A stretch of DNA of 54,118 nucleotides. Origin: Alkalibacterium sp. 20. Its GTDB lineage: Bacteria; Bacillota; Bacilli; Lactobacillales; Carnobacteriaceae_A. Positions 19,200-30,011 of the stretch are shown piece after piece. Under the pieces are notes generated by a model that was given only the letters and a program-made list of their open reading frames with translations, did not search any database and was not told where the DNA came from. The stretch covers positions 1-54,118 of the forward strand of contig NZ_LSRN01000017.1 in NCBI RefSeq assembly GCF_001885615.1, written 5' to 3'. The position numbers were made by a program, and so were the translations under genes. Position 1 is the stretch's first letter. Each line of letters opens with the position of its first letter.

Positions 19200-19625
19200 T
19201 CAATTCTTTGAATGTTGATCTAGATAATTCTGTAATATCATTACAGCAGCTAGTTTATCTATAACTTTTTTTCTTTTTTTTCGTGAAGTATTGCCTTCTT
19301 CAATTAGCATTCGAGTTGCCTGCATAGTAGTTAATCGCTCATCTTGGTAGGTCACTGGTAATTCAAAAAGTTCTTCGAGTTTTTGCCCGTATTCCATTGA
19401 AATCTCAGCACGCTCACCAATTGTCCCATTCATATTCTTAGGTAAACCGACAACAAATGACTCTACCTCGTATTCTTCAATGAGTTCTTTGATTCGATCA
19501 AAACCGAATTCGTTCTTAGATTCATTGATTTTAACTGTTTCTATTCCTTGAGCCGTCCAACCAAACTGATCACTTACGGCAACACCGACGGTTTTTGAGC
19601 CGACATCCAAACCCATGATACGCAT
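19200..19625 (-). CDS. ruvX: Putative pre-16S rRNA nuclease / Holliday junction resolvase-like YqgF
   Basis: RNase H-fold protein (141 aa with this start) of the YqgF/RuvX family, implicated in processing the 5' end of 16S rRNA. Visible are the N-terminal [15 protein letters not shown] motif with its catalytic Asp, [12 protein letters not shown], and [11 protein letters not shown]. The ATG at 19625 comes one base after the ireB stop, implying translational coupling; a longer TTG start inside ireB would add ten unlikely residues. Confidence 0.93.
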   Translation of the reverse strand: MRIMGLDVGSKTVGVAVSDQFGWTAQGIETVKINESKNEFGFDRIKELIEEYEVESFVVGLPKNMNGTIGERAEISMEYGQKLEELFELPVTYQDERLTTMQATRMLIEEGNTSRKKRKKVIDKLAAVMILQNYLDQHSKN

Positions 19626-19626
19626 T

Positions 19627-19884
19627 TTATTTTTTGTTCTCAATATAATGAGCAACTAATTCTTCTAAAATTTCATCTCTTTCGTGTCGTTTTATCAAGT
19701 TTCTCGCATCATTATGACGAGGTATATAAGCAGGATCTCCCGATAACAAATAGCCAACGATTTGATTTATAGGATTATATCCTTTTTCCTCTAAGGCTTT
19801 ATATACTAATCTTAACGTTTCGTCGACATTGTGTTCATCAATATTATCAACACTAAATCGAACAGTATGATCATTTATAGTCAT
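19627..19884 (-). CDS. ireB: IreB family regulatory phosphoprotein (UPF0297)
   Basis: Small cytoplasmic protein of 85 aa that in Enterococcus faecalis is phosphorylated by the Ser/Thr kinase IreK on N-terminal threonines and negatively affects cephalosporin resistance. The whole family signature is present, including [39 protein letters not shown] and the C-terminal [11 protein letters not shown]. Thr2 and Thr7 are candidate phosphosites. A good GGAGGG site precedes the ATG. It lies between alaS and ruvX as in most Firmicutes. Confidence 0.95.
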   Translation of the reverse strand: MTINDHTVRFSVDNIDEHNVDETLRLVYKALEEKGYNPINQIVGYLLSGDPAYIPRHNDARNLIKRHERDEILEELVAHYIENKK

Positions 19885-20054
19885 TTAACGTTCCCTCCGT
19901 CTTTTCAATAACGAATATAAGTAACCATTCATTATATTCTTTTTGAAAATTTCTGTTATATTCATTTTACTAGAAATCCATTCAAAGTACAATGCAATCT
20001 ATAATCGTTACTTCTCTTTTTAAATGTTACCTGTTATTAAAGTGGTATTCAAGT

Positions 20055-22700
20055 TTAACTGTTTGACTCGATCCATTCTGGAACTGCTTTTAGCGCTTCG
20101 GGTAGTCCCTCAGGCTTTTTACCTCCAGCTTGAGCAAAGTCATCGCGTCCTCCGCCTCCACCTTTTACATATGGGGAGATTGTTTTTATCAAGTTGCCTG
20201 CTTTCAATTTCTTGTCTATTGCTTTTTGATTAAGTGATGCAATGATATTTACTTTGCCTTCAATTCTTAAACCTAAAACTAAAACATCTGAATAATTATT
20301 CTGCTTCCATTTATCTGCTAACTGTCTTAATTGGTTCATGTCTTTTGCTTTAATCTCTTCAGCAATAAACGTCAAATCACCTACAGTTTTGACTTGAGTA
20401 AAGATATCTTCAGCTTGTGCGTTAGCTAATTTTGCATGTAACGACTCATTCAGCTGATTGATATCTTTCAATTCTTTCTGTAAGCCTTCGATTTTGACTG
20501 GAAGATCTATTAGTGATTGTATTTTCATAAGTTTGGATACTTGTTTCAAAATAGTTAATTGCTCTTCCATCCAACGATAAGCACCCTCGCTTGTCTGAGC
20601 AATAATTCTTCTTGTGCCCGCACCTATGCCACTTTCTGAAAGGATTTTGAATAAGCCTATCTCTGATGTGGTATTAACATGCGTTCCGCCACACAACTCT
20701 TTTGAATACTCATCAATCATTACGACACGTACATTATTGCCATATTTCTCACCGAATAATGCCATTGCTCCCATTTTTTTTGCTGTCTTAATATCTGTTT
20801 CAACTGTTTCGATTTTGAGGTTTTCTTGGATTTTCTGATTGACGATTCCTTCAATTTCTTTTAATTCGTCTTCTGTCACTTGTCCAAAATGGGTAAAGTC
20901 AAATCTTAAATAATCATCTTCAACCAATGATCCTGCTTGATTTGCATGATTACCTATAGTATCTTTTAATGCTTGATGCAAAAGGTGCGTAGCTGTATGA
21001 TTACGTTCAATTAAACTTCTACGTTTTTTATCGATGACTAAATGATAGGTTTCATTCGCAATCAAGGTTTGTCTGATCTCTACTTCATGAATAGGCTGAC
21101 CTTCAGGACCAGATTTTACGTTCGTAACCTCAGCCATAACAGTCTGATTTTCATTGAGTATTAAACCACTATCTCCTACTTGCCCACCTTTTTCAGCATA
21201 AAAAGGACTTTCATCGAATATAAGTCTGACTGATTCTCCTGGTTCGACGGTTTCAGCGAACGCATCTTCCTTAATGATTTTCACTAATTTACTGGTTATT
21301 TCATCAGTATCATAGCCGATAAACTCACTCTTGATAGTGAGACTGTTTAAAAGTGACGATTGAATAGCCATAGATCCTTCAGCTTGACGAGCAGAACGGG
21401 CTCTATCACGTTGTTTTTCCATTTCAATTTCAAATTCTTCATAATTAATTTTCATATTTTCTTCAAGTACAACTTCCTCAGTTAATTCTATTGGGAAACC
21501 ATAGGTGTCATATAACTGAAAGACATCTTTTCCTGAAATTACTGACTGACCTTCTGCTTTTAATTGATCGACCGTTTCTTTAACTTTATCTAAGCCTGCA
21601 GACAACGTTTCAAGGAATCTCTCTTCTTCGTTCAAGATAACCTTCTCAATGAATTTAATGTTTTCACTGACTTCCGGATAATGTTCTTTCATGATTTCTG
21701 CAACCACTGGAACAAGCTGTGTTAAAAACGGTTTTTCAATGTCTAACTTTCTCCCGTGCATGACGCTTCTTCTGAGTAACCGTCTTAATACATAGCCACG
21801 ACCTTCATTAGAAGGTAATGCCCCGTCGCTAATTGCAAACACTAACGTCCGAATGTGATCAGCAATGACTTTGAAACTAACTTTGTTTTTTGGATCTGCA
21901 CCGTATTGATATTCAGAAATCTCTTCCACTTTATTTATAATTGGCATAAACAAATCTGTTTCAAAATTTGTAGGAGCATCTTGAATGACTGATACAATCC
22001 GTTCGAGTCCCATACCTGTATCTATATTTTTATTTGGTAAGGCTTCATACGTATCATCTGATTTGTGATTGAATTCTGAAAAGACCAAATTCCATATTTC
22101 TAACCATCGTTCATTTTCTCCACCAGGATAATTTTCTACATGTTCTTCTGGTAAATTACTAAACGCTACGCCTCTGTCATAAAAAATTTCAGAATCCGGT
22201 CCGCATGGTCCTTCACCGATATCCCAAAAATTGCCTTCCTCTTTGATTAAATGTGATTCATCCACACCGATTTTATCTTTCCAAATCGTATATGTTTCGT
22301 CATCTTGAGGATAGACAGTGATATACAGTTTTTTTGGATCTAGCGCTAACCACTCATCTCCTGTTAAAAATTCCCATGCCCATTCAATCGCTTCTTCTTT
22401 GAAGTAATCACCAATTGAGAAATTACCCAACATTTCAAATAATGTATGGTGTCTGGCAGTCACGCCAACATTTTCAATATCATTTGTTCGAATACTTTTC
22501 TGCGAACTCGCGATTCTCGGATTATCCGGTTTCACTGATCCATCAAAGTATTTTTTCATCGTAGCTACCCCAGAGTTTATCCAAAGTAATGTAGGATCTT
22601 CTACCGGAACTAATGATGCACTCTTTTCGATTTTATGCCCTTTTTCTTTGAAAAAATCTAAAAAGAGTTGTCTTAACTCTGAACTTGATAATTTCTTCAT
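20055..22700 (-). CDS. alaS: Alanyl-tRNA synthetase
   Basis: Class II synthetase of 881 aa that charges tRNA-Ala. The catalytic domain (about 1-240) has the motif 1 region and ARHHTLFEMLGNFSIGDYF. The tRNA-recognition domain includes EGRGYVLRRLLRRS, and the editing domain has the zinc-binding HTATHLLH and CGGTH motifs. The C-terminal DHHA1 domain ends with GGGGGRDDFAQAGG. Full length. An AAAGGAG site precedes the ATG. Expression is controlled by the T-box leader immediately upstream. Confidence 0.97.
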   Translation of the reverse strand: MKKLSSSELRQLFLDFFKEKGHKIEKSASLVPVEDPTLLWINSGVATMKKYFDGSVKPDNPRIASSQKSIRTNDIENVGVTARHHTLFEMLGNFSIGDYFKEEAIEWAWEFLTGDEWLALDPKKLYITVYPQDDETYTIWKDKIGVDESHLIKEEGNFWDIGEGPCGPDSEIFYDRGVAFSNLPEEHVENYPGGENERWLEIWNLVFSEFNHKSDDTYEALPNKNIDTGMGLERIVSVIQDAPTNFETDLFMPIINKVEEISEYQYGADPKNKVSFKVIADHIRTLVFAISDGALPSNEGRGYVLRRLLRRSVMHGRKLDIEKPFLTQLVPVVAEIMKEHYPEVSENIKFIEKVILNEEERFLETLSAGLDKVKETVDQLKAEGQSVISGKDVFQLYDTYGFPIELTEEVVLEENMKINYEEFEIEMEKQRDRARSARQAEGSMAIQSSLLNSLTIKSEFIGYDTDEITSKLVKIIKEDAFAETVEPGESVRLIFDESPFYAEKGGQVGDSGLILNENQTVMAEVTNVKSGPEGQPIHEVEIRQTLIANETYHLVIDKKRRSLIERNHTATHLLHQALKDTIGNHANQAGSLVEDDYLRFDFTHFGQVTEDELKEIEGIVNQKIQENLKIETVETDIKTAKKMGAMALFGEKYGNNVRVVMIDEYSKELCGGTHVNTTSEIGLFKILSESGIGAGTRRIIAQTSEGAYRWMEEQLTILKQVSKLMKIQSLIDLPVKIEGLQKELKDINQLNESLHAKLANAQAEDIFTQVKTVGDLTFIAEEIKAKDMNQLRQLADKWKQNNYSDVLVLGLRIEGKVNIIASLNQKAIDKKLKAGNLIKTISPYVKGGGGGRDDFAQAGGKKPEGLPEALKAVPEWIESNS

Positions 22701-22737
22701 CAGTCATTTCTCCTTTGATGTAAAATATATATAAAAT

Positions 22738-22958
22738 AAAAAAACCGAATAATCTACTACAGACAAGGACGAGTGTGCGCGGTACCACCTTGTTTGCAAT
22801 AACTTATTCAGTCAGTCATTACCTCTTTAGACTTGTTAACGCCAAGTAACGTCATAATTTCTTATGAATAATAGAATGGTAGCACTAACAGTGTGTGATA
22901 TTCTTTCACCTTTTGAATATCTCTCTTTAATAACACTCTAGCATATCCCTCTATGAAT
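22738..22958 (-). promoter_or_regulatory. T-box leader of alaS
   Basis: About 220-nt leader that senses uncharged tRNA-Ala. The T-box sequence AAGGTGGTACCGCG is at 22778-22791 (minus). Downstream, CTGAATAA (22804-22811) pairs with TTATTCGG (22745-22752) followed by a run of T, forming the terminator; inside it ACAAGG/CCTTGT forms another helix. In stem I the likely specifier codon is GCU (22881-22883) followed by A. GCU is an alanine codon, readable by the GGC anticodon of the tRNA-Ala at 9.0 kb. Confidence 0.92.
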
Positions 22959-22964
22959 GATAAA

Positions 22965-22993
22965 ATTATAGCGTAGATAAACCGATTAGTCAA
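22965..22993 (-). promoter_or_regulatory. Promoter of alaS
   Basis: Sigma-A type promoter: -35 TTGACT (22988-22993), 17-bp spacer, -10 TATAAT (22965-22970), placing the start of the T-box transcript near 22958. Confidence 0.88.
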
Positions 22994-23045
22994 TGATTCT
23001 CTGTTAGTCACACTTGATTACTTAACGGAACATTGTTGAGATATA

Positions 23046-23939
23046 CTATTCTGTATCTGTCCATTCTGTTTCATTCGGTGGAAAATACTTATGCATCGAA
23101 AATCCACGACCTAAGACTTCACTCGCTGGCATCGCTACAACAAATGCATCTGCATCTGCTTTTAGCACAGCTTCTTTTAATAGTGTAAATTCTCTCTCTT
23201 GAATAACTGCCATAAGCATATCTTTATCTGTGTTCCCATATCCACCACGAATACCCAAATTAGTCACACCACGTTCCATAGTGTGTAGAATTTCTTGTCT
23301 AATATCTTCAGTATTATCTGAAATAATAAATACATTTTTATTACGATTAAACCCAAGCTGTACCAGGTCGATCGTACGAGAAACGATAAAGAGAGCTATA
23401 AGTGAGAACATGACTGTTTCAACGTCAAAGACTAGTAAGGCAATGAGTATCACGAGACCATCTACCACTATTGTGCTGAAACCCAATGGAAAATGCAGGT
23501 ACTGATAAAGTATCTGGACAATAACGCTTGTTCCACCTGTTGATGATTTTGCTCGATAAACAATTCCTATACCTAATCCTGTGAGTCCGCCACCATATAA
23601 TGCCGCCAGTAAAGGTTCGCTAGTAATGGGGCCCCAGTGTCCAATAAAACTTAAGAAGAATGGTAAGAGCAAACTTCCTAGTATCGTTTTATATCCAGCT
23701 TCTTTTCCTAATAGAACAAAACATAATACCAATAAGGGGACATTCAGAGCATATTGAAATATAATGGGGTTCCAACCAAACATTGTTTTCGCGGCTATAG
23801 ATAATCCAGACACTCCGCCTGATACAATATTATTGGGTAATAAAAACACTTGAAATGAGACCGCAGTCAAAAAGGATCCAAATATTATATAAGTGTAATC
23901 CACCGCACTTAATGTGTATTTTTTTGCTACTCGTAACAT
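23046..23939 (-). CDS. YitT family membrane protein (DUF161/DUF2179)
   Basis: Integral membrane protein of 297 aa with unknown function. Five or six transmembrane segments occupy about 12-190, including the repeated glycine-rich stretches NNIVSGGVSGLSIAAK and GGGLTGLGIGIVYRAKSSTGG typical of the family. A soluble DUF2179 domain follows (about 215-290). AAGGAGG precedes the ATG. A single gene; its role is not suggested by its neighbours. Confidence 0.9.
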   Translation of the reverse strand: MLRVAKKYTLSAVDYTYIIFGSFLTAVSFQVFLLPNNIVSGGVSGLSIAAKTMFGWNPIIFQYALNVPLLVLCFVLLGKEAGYKTILGSLLLPFFLSFIGHWGPITSEPLLAALYGGGLTGLGIGIVYRAKSSTGGTSVIVQILYQYLHFPLGFSTIVVDGLVILIALLVFDVETVMFSLIALFIVSRTIDLVQLGFNRNKNVFIISDNTEDIRQEILHTMERGVTNLGIRGGYGNTDKDMLMAVIQEREFTLLKEAVLKADADAFVVAMPASEVLGRGFSMHKYFPPNETEWTDTE

Positions 23940-24097
23940 CTAATATCCTCCTTATAAAAAGCATTTAGTCAACTCGAGCATTCTAACATTTAAAGCATGT
24001 GAAATACAAGGATAACTTTTTTTATTTTAAATCTTTAATCTTATCTTTTTTTTATCCTGTTTTCCCGTATACTATGGTTATTAAATAAGAATTGGTG

Positions 24098-25012
24098 ATG
24101 ACTGTGCATAATAAAAATTTAATCTTTATTGTTAATGAATATTCAAGACATGGAAAAAAAACGACGAATAAAATCAGACAAGTTATGGATCTTTTTGATA
24201 GTACATATGAAATTCATTTAACCCAGCATAAGCAGCATGCTACTTCGTTAGCCGAATCCTTCGCTAATGAACTAGAGAACGATACACTTGTTGTTGCTGT
24301 CGGAGGCGACGGTACATTAAATGAGGTCGTTCAAGGACTAGTCAATGCCGGCAATCATTTACCCGTCGGCTATATACCGACCGGATCCGGAAACGATTTT
24401 GCCCGATCGCTTAAGTTACCTTTATCCATTGAAGCATCCATACGTAACATAATCGAAACGAACACCCCGACACCACTGGACATTTTAGTAGGAACATCTG
24501 ATAATTTAAATGTTGTAGCAGTTAATAGTATTGGATTTGGAATAGATGGCATGGTCATCTATAAAATCGATCAGACTAAGAACAAACAAACGATCGGCAA
24601 GTTTTCATACTTAGCTTCTGTTTTGTCTGCATATTTTTCACAGAAAAACTTCCCGTTGAAATTGATTGCTGATGATCGGAAATTCACTTATGGTGAAGCT
24701 TTATTGATTGTATGTACGAATAATAAATTCTTCGGTGGAGGGATCCCTATCCATCCACAAGCAGATGCAACCGACGAGTTGATCGATTTGGTCGTTGCTG
24801 AAAAAGTTTCTTTCTGGGAATTACTGCATATCTTATTTTCAGTATTAACCACCCAGAAGCATTTAAATCACCCGAAACTTCATTCTCATAGAGTTTATTC
24901 ATGTGAATTCACACTTTATACTCCTCAATATGGACAGAGAGATGGAGAATTAATAGATAAGAATGTACAACACATGTCTGTAAAAATAATAAAACAACTC
25001 TTCTGGATATAG
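24098..25012 (+). CDS. Diacylglycerol kinase family lipid kinase (DagK/YegS/BmrU type)
   Basis: Lipid kinase of 304 aa that probably phosphorylates diacylglycerol released during lipoteichoic acid synthesis. The ATP-binding motifs GGDGTLNEVVQGL and PTGSGNDFAR are intact, and the C-terminal YegS/DAGK domain has the GFGIDGM and GGGIPIHPQA segments. The start is uncertain: no strong ribosome-binding site is present, and TTG (24092), GTG (24095) or ATG (24098) are possible. Whether it acts on diacylglycerol or another lipid cannot be told from sequence. Confidence 0.88.
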   Translation: MTVHNKNLIFIVNEYSRHGKKTTNKIRQVMDLFDSTYEIHLTQHKQHATSLAESFANELENDTLVVAVGGDGTLNEVVQGLVNAGNHLPVGYIPTGSGNDFARSLKLPLSIEASIRNIIETNTPTPLDILVGTSDNLNVVAVNSIGFGIDGMVIYKIDQTKNKQTIGKFSYLASVLSAYFSQKNFPLKLIADDRKFTYGEALLIVCTNNKFFGGGIPIHPQADATDELIDLVVAEKVSFWELLHILFSVLTTQKHLNHPKLHSHRVYSCEFTLYTPQYGQRDGELIDKNVQHMSVKIIKQLFWI

Positions 25013-25023
25013 TCTGAATAAAA

Positions 25024-25172
25024 GAGACCGGGACAAAATAAAAAAATCCATCCACCTTAATATTTACAAACAGAAAAAAACACAATCTCAATTTATATCT
25101 GGTTCGATCAGATATAAATGAGATTGTGTTTTTTTGGCTAGTTTTTCATCCCGGCCTTTTTTCAAGGTCTAA
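25024..25172. repeat. Nested inverted repeat with bidirectional terminator between dagK and recD2
   Basis: The inner part is a 26-bp near-perfect stem (25075-25100 with about 25108-25133) with T-runs on both strands, ending transcription from both convergent genes. Around it lies an outer pairing CCGGGA/TCCCGG (about 25028-25033 and 25149-25154) and AGACC/GGTCT. The flanks GAGACCGGGACAAAA resemble the GGGACA intergenic repeats that occur in many copies in low-GC Gram-positive genomes; this comparison is from memory. Confidence 0.75.
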
Positions 25173-27573
25173 TTTCTTCCATTCCGATCATCGGATCAAC
25201 CGAATCACGATCTATATCAGAAGGAGTCAGTACATAATTTGTTTTAACAACATTATTATTAGTCTTTTTTTGGGGGGGATTAATTTTAAGTGTTACAGAC
25301 TCTTCTTCTTTATCACTATTGATCCGCATAGATAATGATGTTGATCGTTCCGTTGTATTCTCTGAAACGCTTTTTATAAAAGCCGATTTTTCTCCACACA
25401 AAAGTAACGTCTGACTTGCACGTGTTATAGCTGTGTAAACAATATCTTTTTTCAACATTCTTCCATATCCATATACTATAGGCAGAATTACCATAGGGTA
25501 TTCGCTTCCCTGTGATTTATGGATAGAACAACAATATGAAAGAGTGATTTTATTCCACTCATTTCTAAGATAATTAACTTCATTACCATCAAAATCTATG
25601 ACTAATTCTTCCACATTATTTTCAGATTCTTTGGACGAGATGATCCCCTTTATAATACCCATATCTCCGTTAAACACATTTCTTTCCGGTTCATTGATGA
25701 GTTGTAATACCTTATCACCAATTCTATAAGATTTATCTTTGAATTCAACTTCTTTTGTTCTTTCATCTTTAGGATTAAATAAGTTTTGAAGATTTTTATT
25801 TAAGTTGTCTATACCGGCGTGCCCTTTATATATAGGAGCAAGTACTTGAATATCCTGCGCTGTATAACCTTTTTCCATTGCCTTAGTAACCAGTAAAGAG
25901 ACCACTTCAACAACGCGGTTTGTGCCACACGGAAAAAAATTGCGATCCTTTTTTTTACCAGTAAAGTCTGCTGGTACTTGACCTTTCTTTATTTCGTGAG
26001 CTAATGAAACAATAGAGGACCCATCATCTTGACGGTAAATTTCAGTTAATTCTTTTTTTTCAATCATTTCACTTGAAATTAAATCTCTTAAAACCTGACC
26101 AGGACCTACAGAAGGCAACTGATCTTTATCCCCAACCATAATGACTTTCATATCATTAGGAACTGCTTTTAACAGCTGGTAGGCTAACCACGTATCCACC
26201 ATAGACATCTCATCAATGATCAATAAGGATCCTTTCAACATACGATCTGTCTCTTGCATTGGGTCTTCCTCAGAACCAGTTAAGCCAAGTAATCGATGAA
26301 TGGTGCTCGATGGTAAGCCCGTTGTTTCTTTCATCCGTTTAGCCGCGCGTCCGGTTGGTGCAGCTAATATAACGGGATAAGGTTCATTGGAGTAATCAGC
26401 TGGATCCAAACTTAAATCATGTAAATCAGCGAAAACAGAAACAATGACTTCCAATACTGTCGTTTTACCAGTACCAGGTCCGCCTGTTAATAAAAAAACT
26501 GAAGAGGTTAATGCTTTTCTTATCGCTTCTTTTTGAGATGATCCAAATGTTATCCCTCGACGTTTTTCAAACTGTTTGATTTTTTTGTCGATAGCTTTTT
26601 CTTTTATTGTTTCTTTATCTGCGCTCGTCATCAATCTTTCTAATGCGCCAGCAATGCCCCATTCGGAAGCATATAAAGAGGGTAAATAAAAGCGAGTTTC
26701 TTCTTGAATAATGTTTTGCATATCAACTAATTCTATAATAATTCCAGCTATTAAATCTGGATTTATAATAAAAGAACGACTATCCTCAAGTATTTTCAAG
26801 CTCTGTTCCAAAAGAAAATCCGCTTCAACATATGTGTCTCCAGATTTCATGGTTTGTTCTTCAATTGTGTATAAAATACCTGCTTTGATTCTTTCCGGAG
26901 CATCTCCTTCAATACCAATTTCTTCGGCTACCGAGTCTGCTCGCTTAAAACCGATACCTTCAATCTCTTCAATCAATTTATACGGATTCGATTGAATAAC
27001 TGCTAAGGTTTCACCTTCAAATCGCTGGTATATTTTATAAGCGAGCTGGTTTGAAATACCATAATTATTTAAAGCAATAATGATTTTCTGCATGCCCTGT
27101 TCTTTATCTAATACAGATAGCAGCATAGATTTTTTCGCTTGATTTAATCCCGGGACACTGTCTAAAACACTTTCATCCTCTAATATTTTATCCAAACTTT
27201 CAAGACCTAGTGTTTCAACTATTTTTTCAGCTGATTTTTTACCGATTCCCCTGAAACGCGGGCTAGAAAGGTAAGTAATGATTGCTTCTTCCGTGGATGG
27301 TTTTTCCTTGATATATTTAGTCGATAGAAACTGCAGCCCATATTTAGGATGATCTGTCCATTTACCAAAGAATTTATAAGGATCGCCTTCTTGGATTTGT
27401 CCAAAGTTCCCCGTGACTATTGTCTGTGTTTCTTTAACTTTTGTATTGGTGGAATCGATTTTAACTAATATAACTTTGTAGTAATTAGCTGGATTAGAAA
27501 AATAAATCGCTAATATTTCACCAATGATGTATTCCTCTGAGTCCTTTTCATTTGAAAAATCAAGTTGTTGCAC
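25162..27573 (-). CDS. recD2: ATP-dependent RecD2-like DNA helicase
   Basis: Superfamily 1B 5'-to-3' helicase of 803 aa found in bacteria that have no RecBC partner for it; implicated in replication-fork and mismatch-repair processes. It has an N-terminal OB-like domain, helix-hairpin-helix repeats (about 85-215; SPRFRGIGKKSAEKI, IEGIGFKRADSVAEEIG), Walker A GGPGTGKTT (about 360), DEMSMVD, the GDKDQLPSVGPG motif and motif VI YTAITRASQ. The GTG at 27573 is preferred because AAGGAGG lies 7 bp upstream; an upstream in-frame ATG would place this site inside the gene. Confidence 0.93.
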   Translation of the reverse strand: MQQLDFSNEKDSEEYIIGEILAIYFSNPANYYKVILVKIDSTNTKVKETQTIVTGNFGQIQEGDPYKFFGKWTDHPKYGLQFLSTKYIKEKPSTEEAIITYLSSPRFRGIGKKSAEKIVETLGLESLDKILEDESVLDSVPGLNQAKKSMLLSVLDKEQGMQKIIIALNNYGISNQLAYKIYQRFEGETLAVIQSNPYKLIEEIEGIGFKRADSVAEEIGIEGDAPERIKAGILYTIEEQTMKSGDTYVEADFLLEQSLKILEDSRSFIINPDLIAGIIIELVDMQNIIQEETRFYLPSLYASEWGIAGALERLMTSADKETIKEKAIDKKIKQFEKRRGITFGSSQKEAIRKALTSSVFLLTGGPGTGKTTVLEVIVSVFADLHDLSLDPADYSNEPYPVILAAPTGRAAKRMKETTGLPSSTIHRLLGLTGSEEDPMQETDRMLKGSLLIIDEMSMVDTWLAYQLLKAVPNDMKVIMVGDKDQLPSVGPGQVLRDLISSEMIEKKELTEIYRQDDGSSIVSLAHEIKKGQVPADFTGKKKDRNFFPCGTNRVVEVVSLLVTKAMEKGYTAQDIQVLAPIYKGHAGIDNLNKNLQNLFNPKDERTKEVEFKDKSYRIGDKVLQLINEPERNVFNGDMGIIKGIISSKESENNVEELVIDFDGNEVNYLRNEWNKITLSYCCSIHKSQGSEYPMVILPIVYGYGRMLKKDIVYTAITRASQTLLLCGEKSAFIKSVSENTTERSTSLSMRINSDKEEESVTLKINPPQKKTNNNVVKTNYVLTPSDIDRDSVDPMIGMEEIRP

Positions 27574-27598
27574 ACCAAGTCCTCCTTCCATAACTAGT

Positions 27599-28396
27599 TT
27601 ATCTAATAAGTGACTGTTTATCTAGATTTTTTTTAGAGAATTCATTATTTTCTCTGAAAACTGTTGGCGATACATTTTTAAAGGCTTTAAAATTTCGGTT
27701 GAAGGTCCTCAATGTTTTATATCCACATTTTTGAGCTACTTCACTAACGGCTTCTTCGCTATTGAGTAATAGATAAGCTGCTTGAGTTAACCGGTATCTG
27801 TTTAAGTACGTAGTAAATGTCAAATTTGTATACTGATAGAATAATTTTGATAAATAAGCATAGTCGTACTGGATAGCTTTTGAAACATCTCTTAATGTAC
27901 AATCATCTTGGTAATGATTATCTATATAAACAAGAATGTTTTGGATGATTTTTCGTTTAGATGTAACTTTAATCGATTCAAAGGAAGTTGTTTGGATCAA
28001 TCTATCACAATAATTATAAAGCAGCCCTTTTTGAGCGTAAATAGATGGGAATTCATCTTTTAGAGGGACATCATCAACCATAAACTTATTATTTATCGGT
28101 ACAGAACTTTTATAAGAAGAAAAAAAATGTCTAATCAATTCAGGTGAAAAAATAAATGCTTTACACACTGAATGGTTAAGTGTTCTAAATTCATGTAATT
28201 GATTAGGGAAAATAAATACTGCCTCGTTTGCTCTCAAAACATACTCTCTTTCTTCGATTTTAACGACCATTTCACCCTTTTCCACTACCATAATTTCATA
28301 GGCTCGATGGAAATGAAGAGGGAAATTCAAATCTATCAAAGAGGAATACCTAAATAATTCTTCACCTTCCATACCAAACTGCTCAAATAAATACAT
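27599..28396 (-). CDS. AraC family transcriptional regulator with cupin sensor domain
   Basis: Regulator of 265 aa: an N-terminal cupin-like ligand domain (about 20-95; FPLHFHRAYEIMVVEKGEMVV) and a C-terminal double helix-turn-helix (about 160-260; YLSKLFYQYTNLTFTTYLNRYRL, VSEVAQKCGYKTLRTFNRNFK). The ATG at 28396 has GGAGGG 7 bp upstream. AraC regulators of this type usually control a neighbouring, often divergent, sugar gene; none remains here, only a short open frame with a good start signal. It lies 25 bp upstream of recD2, probably by chance. Confidence 0.88.
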   Translation of the reverse strand: MYLFEQFGMEGEELFRYSSLIDLNFPLHFHRAYEIMVVEKGEMVVKIEEREYVLRANEAVFIFPNQLHEFRTLNHSVCKAFIFSPELIRHFFSSYKSSVPINNKFMVDDVPLKDEFPSIYAQKGLLYNYCDRLIQTTSFESIKVTSKRKIIQNILVYIDNHYQDDCTLRDVSKAIQYDYAYLSKLFYQYTNLTFTTYLNRYRLTQAAYLLLNSEEAVSEVAQKCGYKTLRTFNRNFKAFKNVSPTVFRENNEFSKKNLDKQSLIR

Positions 28397-28645
28397 ATAA
28401 CATCCCTCCACAAAACACTAATATTGTCTATCAGTATACTACAAACAGGCTATAATGAACAAGTTTTCATTATTCTAATTATATTGATTTTTTTCATGAA
28501 AATACCACAGCTAACAGTAACAATTAGTGACTATCTTAAATAGGAGAGAAAATCAAATGAAAAAAGAAACGGTTTGACCATAATAACTTTTGTCATCAAT
28601 TAGAAGCAAACGTTGAAATTTGACCCCTTTATTTTTTTGAGAGCG
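28397..28645 (+). other. Gene-poor region with an orphan translation start
   Basis: No real gene is seen. A strong ribosome-binding site (TAGGAGAGAA, 28541-28550) precedes an ATG at 28557 that opens a frame of only six codons (MKKETV, stop at 28575-28577). This may be the remnant of the divergent gene once controlled by the AraC regulator, or a chance peptide. A TATAAT lies near 28450 on the plus strand. Confidence 0.35.
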
Positions 28646-28679
28646 AAAAAAAAGAGTTGCTCATGATCATGGCAACTCT
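28646..28679 (-). terminator. Terminator of mnmA
   Basis: Stem AGAGTTGC/GCAACTCT (28653-28660 with 28672-28679), 11-nt loop that itself contains the palindrome ATGATCAT, followed on the minus strand by eight T. Confidence 0.88.
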
Positions 28680-28693
28680 TTTTGTATGTCTTT

Positions 28694-29917
<1,224 letters not shown>

Positions 29918-29940
29918 TCAAGGGATTCCATGGATTATTT

Positions 29941-29971
29941 AAAAAAGACACACAATAAAATTGTGTGTCTT
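29941..29971 (-). terminator. Terminator after the DUF1831 gene
   Basis: Perfect 12-bp stem (29945-29956 with 29960-29971), 3-nt loop, minus-strand run of T from 29941-29946. It separates the gshF group from mnmA. Confidence 0.88.
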
Positions 29972-30011
29972 ACTTATGTGCTCATTTTCTTGTTATCTTT
30001 TAAAATACTTC

